Under the pieces are notes generated by a model. It was not told the origin of the DNA and made no database searches. It saw nothing but the letters and a program-made list of their open reading frames with translations. A stretch of 64,000 bases of DNA, taken from contig NC_068913.1 of assembly GCF_023091745.1 (NCBI RefSeq), positions 19,424,001-19,488,000 of the forward strand, read 5' to 3'. The stretch comes from Budorcas taxicolor. Its lineage: Eukaryota > Chordata > Mammalia > Artiodactyla > Bovidae. How positions within the stretch are numbered: position 1 is the first letter of the stretch; every line of letters begins with the position of its first letter. The translations under genes were made by a program, and so were the position numbers. This document shows, one piece after another, positions 59,457-64,000 of the stretch.

Positions 59457-59879
59457 ATGGAATTATCTTAACAAAGAGACAATTGATCTAAATAATCTGT
59501 TATCGCTGTAGTGCAATATAGACAATTTCATCAAAGGAAAGAATCAGATGTCCTTTATTCTTTTAAAGTTTGAGTACTTAAACTCCATGAGGAAACAAGG
59601 GCTAAGGGAGAAAGAATACATGTCCAATTCATCACCATCTACCAGATACGTACTTTTAACTTCTTTACAAATAATAGTCTTGTATGTGTCAGTTATTTTT
59701 TAAATTAGTTAAACCCATGAATATCAATCTCTACTTCAGAGGCTTATAAAACTGATTAATAGGATCTGGAGGCAACCTGGAATGATTTGATTCCCTTCTT
59801 TATTGAATAAAAAGGGAACACAATAAAGATCATTCTAGTGCTAGAGGACAAATGCTTGTTTCAGTGTTGTTTTCTTTTT
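59457..59879. other. Unique sequence between SINEs
   Basis: No supported feature. Confidence 0.4.
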
Positions 59880-60080
59880 GAAAGTGAAAGTAATAGTGTT
59901 AGTGGCTCAGTTGTGTTTGACCTCATGAATTGTAGCCCAGCAGGCTCCTCTGTCCATAGGCAAGAATACTGGAGTAGGTAGATGTTCCCTTCTCCAGGGG
60001 ATCTTTCCAACCAAAGTTCTGAACTCAGGTCTCCTGCATGGCAGGCAGATTCTTTACTATCTAAGCCACCAGAGAAGCCC
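59880..60080 (-). mobile_element. Bov-tA SINE, antisense
   Basis: Complementary tail ('agtggctcagttgtgtttgacc'), body ('ggcaagaatactggagtagg', 'ttcccttctccagggg') and head ('ctgaactcaggtctcctgcatggcaggcag', 'agccaccagagaagccc'). Confidence 0.93.
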
Positions 60081-60351
60081 TATTGACATAGCTCTGAGGT
60101 TTTTCAAACAATTCAATAAGGGGACAAATGGTACTCCAGCACACAATCAAATGGCACTCCGTTTGTTTCTCACTATAACCTCACAATTTTGTTTTTTCTT
60201 CATTCCCTAGATCCATGCCCCTCACATCTAATCTGTGATATTTGAATTGCAAGATCTGCAATTTATGTTTGAATTTGTGTTAATGTCTGTATTGAATTGA
60301 TGGATGTGTCAAAAAAACAAAACTAATCTTATTCTTTCCTCTTGATAGTTT
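60081..60351. other. Unique sequence
   Basis: No supported feature. Confidence 0.4.
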
Positions 60352-60497
60352 CCTTGGACTGTAGCCCACCAGGCTTCTCTGTATTGAAACGGATTTCCAT
60401 TCCTTTCTCCAGGGGATCTTCCCAACCCAGGGATCACACCAGGGTCTCCTGTGTTGCTGGCAGATTATTTCCTGTCTGAATCACCAGGGAAGCCAAG
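60352..60497 (-). mobile_element. Bov-tA SINE, truncated, antisense
   Basis: Complementary body and head without most of the tail: 'ggactgtagcccaccaggcttctctgt', 'ctttctccaggggatcttcccaaccc', 'gtctcctgtgttgctggcagatt', 'tcaccagggaagcc'. The middle ('ccaggcaagaatactggag' block) is deleted. Confidence 0.92.
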
Positions 60498-61230
60498 TTA
60501 TTAATACTTTCCTAACACTTAAGTTATACAAGATAAGTGATATCTTAGATTTACAAGTGCTTTATTTACTAATACCTAACTCTGAAAGCTGAGATCAGGA
60601 TTCAAAGTTTCAGAACACTTCTTGACTAAAATGTTTGAGGCTCTAGGGTCTCAAAACCTGGTTGTAAAACTTTCCAAGAGTGTATTATACTATTTCACTT
60701 CTTAACTGTATTAGTTCTTCTAGGCACATAAAAGTGCAAAGGCAAGCACAATTTTAAAAATAAGAGTCTACTGGACATTTTCAAACCTTTAGAAAGGTTC
60801 ATACCAGCTTCTGTCCTATAAATGTGCAAGCCTATTTTTTCCCTTCGGTGGCTACTGTTTCTTCACCTGTAATTCAGCACATAGTTTCAGAAGCATCTGG
60901 GCTTCTATAAATCTATATGAAGAATCACAGTGTGTGTAAACAGATGTCTATGTGAGTATATTCTCTCATGGATAGATATTATGGGGGGATTTTCTTTAGC
61001 TTGTTTGATTTGCCATACATTTGTACAATACTTCATTATGGATAAGTAGATATAATTAAAACAAGCATGTTAATACCATCAACACTCTTTTACATACCAA
61101 ATCTTAAACACAGCATTAATATACCATTATATCTGAAAAGGGAATGTAAGGGGGAAAAGGGGAATTTAAATCCATGTAGTCCATGGATTTATGTTTATGT
61201 TATCACATAAAGAAATTCCTTTTAATCCAG
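60498..61230. other. Unique AT-rich sequence
   Basis: No supported feature. Confidence 0.4.
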
Positions 61231-62662
61231 TGTTGTTGTTCAGTCACTAACTTGTGTCTGACTTTGTGATGCCATGGGCTGCAACATGCCAGTCTTCACT
61301 GTCCTTCACTATCTCACAGAGTTTGCTCAAATTCATGTTCATTGACTCAATGGTGCCATCTAACCATCTCATCCTGTCACCTCATTCACTGCCCTCAGTC
61401 TTTCCCAGTATCAAAATCTTTTCCAGTAACTCAGCTCTTCATGTCAGGTATTCAAAGTATTGGAACTTCAGCTTTACATCAGTACTTCCAATAAGCATCC
61501 AGGGCTGATTTCCTTTAGGATTGATGGGTTTGATTTCCTTGCCATCCAAGGGACTCTCAGGAGTCTTCTCTAGTACTAGAGTTTGAAAGCATCAATTCTT
61601 TGGTGCTCAGGCCTCTTGATGGGCCAATTCTCACATCCCATATATAACTATTGGAAAAACCATAGCTCTGACTCTACACACCTTTGTCGGCAAAGTGATG
61701 TTTTTGCTTTTTAATATGCTGCCTAAGTTGGTAATAGCTTTCCTTCCAGAGAAGGAAATGTCTTATAATTTCGTGGCTGCAGTCACTCTTCAAGTGATTT
61801 TGGAGCTAAAGAAAATTCACTATTTCCATTTTTTCCACATCTATTTGCCATGTAGTGATGGAACCAGATGTCATGATCTTAGTTTTTGAAAGTTGAGTTT
61901 TTTAAGCCAGATTTTTCACTCTCCTCTTTCACCATCAAGAAACTCTTCAGTTCCTCTTCATCTTCTGCCATCAGAGTGGTATAATATGAATACCAAGGTT
62001 GTTGATGTTTCTCCTGGCAATCTTGATTTCAATTTGTGATTCATCCAGTCTGGCATTTTGTGTGATGTATTCTGCATAGAAGTTAAATAAGTTGGGTAAA
62101 AATGTACAGCCTTGACATACTCCTTTTCCAATTTTAAACCAGTCTGTTATTCCATGTCTGGTTCTAACAGATGCTTCTTGACCTGCATACAATTTTCTCA
62201 GGAGGCTTCTCAGGAGAAAGTTAAAATTGTTCGGTACTCCTGTCTCTTTAAGAATTTTCCACAAGTTTGTTGTAATCCACACAATCAAAGACTTTAACAT
62301 AGTCAATGAAGCAGAAGTAATTTTTTTTTTTCTTTCTGGAATTCTCTTGCTCTCTCTGTAATCCAGCAGATACTGGCAATTTTCTCTCTGGTTCCTCTGC
62401 CTTTTCTAAATCCAGCTTATACATCTGGAAAACCTTAGTTCAGAGTCTTCTGAAGACTTGCTTATAGGATTTTGAGCATTACCTTGCTAGCATGTGAAAT
62501 GAGCACAGTTATTGGATGGTTTGAATGTTCTTTGGCATTGGTTTTTTTGGAATTGAAATTAAGACTGACCTTTTCCAACCCTGTGGCCACTGTTGAGTTT
62601 TCCAAATTTGCTAATGTATTGAGTGCAGCACTTTAACAGCATCATCTTTAACTCAAATGCCA
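61231..62662 (-). mobile_element. BovB (RTE) LINE, 5'-truncated, antisense, old
   Basis: The complement of BovB from the 3' tail through the C-terminal region and most of the RT (minus-strand open 61971-62306: 'GHGITDWFKIGKGVCQGC', motif B region) to the 'gatgatgctgttaaag' block. The sequence around YADD (about 61965-62010) is destroyed by a small deletion. Extra T-runs at 62320-62332 and many substitutions mark it as one of the oldest BovB copies here, comparable to 475-2919. Confidence 0.93.
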
Positions 62663-63164
62663 GCTCCAGTTTTCACGTTAATTTGATTTTAGACTGATTT
62701 TTCATCCAATAGCAACTAAAAGTGTGTTCAATATTTTCAGTTGTGTGGTTGACTTTTGCAATATGCTCCATTTTTTTCTTATATTCAATATTTTTTTTCA
62801 CACAGTGAAAACCAATATATCAATGTATCACCAAAGAAGTAAAAAAAAAAAAAAAAAAAAAGAACATTGACAGAACCCCAAAGACTCTTCATGTAACACC
62901 CTGATCACTCATACTCCTACCTTCTCCAAAATGTAGTTACTATCTTGATAGTCAGAATAATCATTTCCATACCCATTTGAAAAAAATTTATATAACAAAA
63001 CCATGCATCATGTGCTCATGATTTACATTTTATTCACTCATCATTGTATTTGTAAGATTTATCGATCCTTGGGTTTGAAACCAGATATATGTGGTCCCCT
63101 GTTTCCTGTCATTACACAAATTCAGATTGTAGTCAACTTTATCCTTGGTTTTGTGTATACTTAA
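62663..63164. other. Unassigned sequence with poly(A) tract
   Basis: It contains the A-run at 62841-62861, which has no recognisable element attached. The final 100 bases may belong to the old L1 that follows. Confidence 0.35.
62841..62861. repeat. Poly(A) tract
   Basis: Twenty-one consecutive A. It is a candidate relic of a retroposon tail, but the sequence to its left is not a repeat I recognise. Confidence 0.92.
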
Positions 63165-63465
63165 ACATGTTGAAGTATAATTTATATGTAAAATGCACAA
63201 AACTCATGTGTTCAGTCTGATAAATTATAACCTTTTACATGTCTAAGTAGCTACCACCCTACAACAAAGTAAGTGCCATTCCTATACCAGAAAATATGTT
63301 TGTGTTCTTTGCCAGTACTATCCTACCTTCAGGAAGTAACCGCATTTGCACTTCTGTGTTCATAGCTTAATTTTGTCTTATATTTAATTTACATCAAAAG
63401 AAATAATATTATTCTGTTATGTCTTTTTCTGCTCAACATAATGTTCTTAACTTCATCAATATTAT
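63165..63465 (-). mobile_element. Ancient L1M-type 3' end, antisense
   Basis: 'aagtataatttatatgtaaaatgcacaaaactcatgtgttcagtctgataaatt', 'aagtagctaccaccctacaacaaagtaagtgccatt' and 'gcacttctgtgttcatagctt' are the complement of an old L1 3' UTR, similar in type to those at 2921-3790 and 57100. Confidence 0.75.
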
Positions 63466-63551
63466 TTTTAATTAATTTTTATTGGAGTATAGTTGAGTTA
63501 AGATGTGTTCGTTTCTGCTGTACAGCAGAATGAATCAGTTTTACATATACG
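63466..63551 (-). mobile_element. L1 3' end, antisense, left part
   Basis: 'aattaatttttattggagtatagttgagttaa' and 'ctgctgtacagcagaatgaatcagttttacatatac' are the complement of an L1 3' end of intermediate age, interrupted by a SINE at 63552. Confidence 0.88.
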
Positions 63552-63765
63552 TGTTGCTGCTACTTAACTGCTTGAGTCATGTCCAACTCTGTGTGAGCCT
63601 ATGGACTGTAGCCCCAAAGACTCCTCTGTCCATGGGACTCTCCAGGCATTAATACTGGAGTGAGTTGCCATGTCCTCCTCCAGGGGATCTTCTCAGCCCA
63701 AGGATTGAACCTGGATCTCCTGTATTGCAGGCAGATTCTTTACCCTGAGTGACCAGGGAAGCCCA
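63552..63765 (-). mobile_element. Bov-tA SINE, antisense, inside L1
   Basis: Complementary tail ('gctgctacttaactgcttgagtcatgtccaactctg'), body ('ctctccaggcattaatactggag', 'tcctcctccaggggatctt') and head ('ggattgaacctggatctcctgtattgcaggcag', 'gtgaccagggaagccc'). Flanks tacatatac (63542-63550) and tacatgtac (63766-63774) differ by one base and fit a target duplication. Confidence 0.93.
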
Positions 63766-64000
63766 TACATGTACATATATCCACTCTTTTTTAGATTCCC
63801 TTCTCATATAGGTCATTACAGAGTATTGAGCAGAGTTCCCCATGCTATACAGTAGTTAACTTTACAGTAGGTCCTTATTAGTTATCTTTTTATATATAAT
63901 AGTATATATGTGTCAAGCCCAATTTTCAAATTTATCCATCCCCCCTCCTTTTCCTTTGTAACCATAAATTTGTTTTCTACCCCTGTGACTCTGCCTTGTA
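63766..64000 (-). mobile_element. L1 3' end, antisense, right part, cut by window edge
   Basis: It continues the L1: 'atatatccactcttttttagattcc', 'gtcattacagagtattgagcagagttccccatgctatacagtag', 'taggtccttattagttatc', 'atttatccatcccccctcc'. The element runs out of the window. Its type matches the L1 at 30905-32385. Confidence 0.88.

Noticed and set aside
1..64000. An undescribed multi-gene system
   Set aside because: Every long frame resolves to decayed BovB or L1, or to AT-rich chance. No cluster of conserved genes is present.

Overview
This window is non-coding mammalian nuclear DNA from a ruminant, most likely a bovid (cattle, buffalo, sheep or goat). The assignment rests on repeat families restricted to that lineage: many copies of the RTE-type LINE BovB, Bov-tA/BovA SINEs (tRNA-derived head plus BovB-derived tail), ruminant-type L1 3' ends and one CHR-type cetartiodactyl SINE. 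The sequence is AT-rich and shows no operons, bacterial genes, CRISPR arrays, rRNA or intact protein-coding genes. Nearly every long open reading frame is a decayed piece of BovB or L1.

Layout. 0-12 kb holds three sense BovB copies: an old one (475-2919), a 5'-truncated one (3977-5552) and a near full-length one with an 11-bp target-site duplication (TSD; 8388-11809). 12-18.7 kb is mostly unique DNA with three tRNA-derived SINEs, an old L1 piece and a perfect 16-bp hairpin. 18.7-22.3 kb is a nested complex: a sense BovB carrying two antisense BovB fragments, an L1 tail fragment and a 53-bp insertion that looks copied from the element's own sequence about 1.65 kb downstream. 24.0-27.5 kb is a near full-length antisense BovB, followed by three antisense L1s (27.8-32.4 kb). 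32.4-37.6 kb is unique DNA. 37.6-39.7 kb is the least decayed BovB, and right after it lies an L1 with the inverted 5' segment typical of twin priming (39.8-41.7 kb). 42-64 kb mixes old L1, MIR, L2 and MLT1-type LTR remnants, more BovB fragments and several SINEs with readable TSDs.

By my boundaries BovB-derived LINE sequence covers roughly 19-20 kb, about 30% of the window. The elements do not act together as a system. They record successive insertions: L2, MIR, MLT1 and old L1 first, then BovB, with L1-BT-type elements and Bov-tA SINEs often youngest.

Three places in unique DNA have exon-like properties (49127-49192 minus, 33319-33428 plus, 14145-14343 plus). None matches a protein I recognise. 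I see no convincing undescribed system; the most unusual structures are the templated insertion at about 19.39 kb and the TSD-less antisense BovB insertions in the same element.
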